Of a stretch of 6,818 nucleotides of DNA, positions 6,423-6,818 are shown piece by piece. The position numbers and the translations under genes were made by a program. Numbering within the stretch: position 1 is the first letter of the stretch; each line of letters starts with the position of its first letter. A model generated the notes under the pieces. That model searched no databases and was not told where the DNA came from. It saw only the letters and a program-made list of their open reading frames with translations. The stretch spans positions 1 through 6,818 of the forward strand of contig CANHTE010000070.1 in the NCBI GenBank assembly GCA_947462945.1. The letters run 5' to 3'. The DNA comes from Acetobacteraceae bacterium (lineage in GTDB: Bacteria; Pseudomonadota; Alphaproteobacteria; Acetobacterales; Acetobacteraceae).

Positions 6423-6818
6423 ATGTCGAGCCCCTTGGACCGCACACGCCGCTTCCTGGAATGGTCCGCCCTGCATGGGGCCGCGCTGCTGGCGGGCAGC
6501 ATCTTCGCGGGGCTGTTCCTGCCCCCGCTGGCCGCCTTGTTCCGCGATGTGATCACGCCCGTGGTGTTCATCCTGATGGTGCTGGTGCTGCTGCGGGTGG
6601 ACCCCTCCCAGGTGCTGGCCTATCTGCGCCGGCCGTTGCTGGTGGCCGCCCTGCTGGCCTGGCTGCTGATCGCCACGCCGCTGCTGGTCTGGGCTGTTCT
6701 GACGGCCCTGGGCATCACCGGGCCGCTGGCGAATGGGCTGGTGATCGTGGCGACGGGCTGTGCCGCCACGTCCTCACCCGCTTTTGCGCGGATGGTGGGG
6801 CTGGATGGCGAAATCGCC
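6423..6818 (+). CDS. Multi-pass membrane protein, probable BASS (bile acid:sodium symporter)-like transporter, N-terminal part
   Basis: The frame is open from ATG 6423 to the right edge (132 residues, no stop), so the 3' part is missing. A short positively charged N-terminus (MSSPLDRTRRFLEW) precedes about four hydrophobic segments near residues 17-36, 43-58, 71-95 and 101-117, with RRP at 69-71 as a likely cytoplasmic turn. The run GLVIVATGCAATSSPAFARM (105-124), followed by GLDGEIA, resembles the discontinuous-helix region after TM4 in BASS and related Na+-coupled carriers, where a small-residue and Ser/Thr-rich stretch follows GLVL. The spacing of about one loop per 25-30 residues also fits. 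No Shine-Dalgarno is visible upstream, and the gene is divergent from uvrD across 38 bp. The substrate cannot be inferred. Membrane location is confident; BASS assignment is tentative, and another 10-TM carrier family is possible. Confidence 0.6.
   Translation, partial: MSSPLDRTRRFLEWSALHGAALLAGSIFAGLFLPPLAALFRDVITPVVFILMVLVLLRVDPSQVLAYLRRPLLVAALLAWLLIATPLLVWAVLTALGITGPLANGLVIVATGCAATSSPAFARMVGLDGEIA

Noticed and set aside
6385..6447. Longer helicase starting at GTG 6447
   Set aside because: It would overlap the beginning of the divergent gene at 6423, and the added residues are not helicase-like. GTG 6384 gives a short N-terminus before the Q motif, normal for UvrD.

Overview
The window is a compact, GC-rich (roughly two-thirds G+C by eye) bacterial chromosomal segment with six genes and almost no spare DNA. 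A class I (archaeal-type) lysyl-tRNA synthetase, an MprF/LpiA-like membrane protein and the strong third-position GC bias suggest an alphaproteobacterium. Rhodospirillales/Acetobacteraceae is a reasonable guess, but it rests on overall resemblance, not on a search. I see no rRNA, tRNA, CRISPR array, insertion sequence, phage gene or integration scar.

Layout. Positions 1-726 (+) hold the C-terminal part of lysyl-tRNA synthetase class I, cut by the left edge. It overlaps by 4 nt a 642-residue polytopic membrane protein (723-2651, +) of the lysylphosphatidylglycerol synthase/flippase family, whose cytosolic synthase domain stops about halfway. A 53-bp convergent gap with an imperfect GC-rich hairpin follows. 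Three minus-strand genes then run toward it, in transcription order: uvrD/pcrA-type helicase (6384-4177), prmA (4105-3221) and a PaaI-type hotdog thioesterase (3187-2705). The helicase and prmA are separated by 71 bp containing two strong inverted repeats. prmA and the thioesterase are 33 bp apart. Upstream of the helicase, a 38-bp divergent gap separates it from a rightward membrane-protein gene (6423 to the right edge) resembling the bile acid:sodium symporter (BASS) superfamily.

How the genes relate. The most meaningful pair is the first: lysyl-tRNA synthetase makes Lys-tRNA(Lys), the aminoacyl donor that MprF-family enzymes use to lysylate phosphatidylglycerol, and the two genes look translationally coupled. 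However, the membrane protein lacks the second half of the dual-GNAT catalytic domain, so it may be a flippase-only or otherwise altered member. The helicase, prmA and thioesterase genes look like an ordinary housekeeping run with no obvious shared pathway. No clearly new multi-gene system is visible. The lysyl-tRNA synthetase/truncated MprF pair is the best lead.
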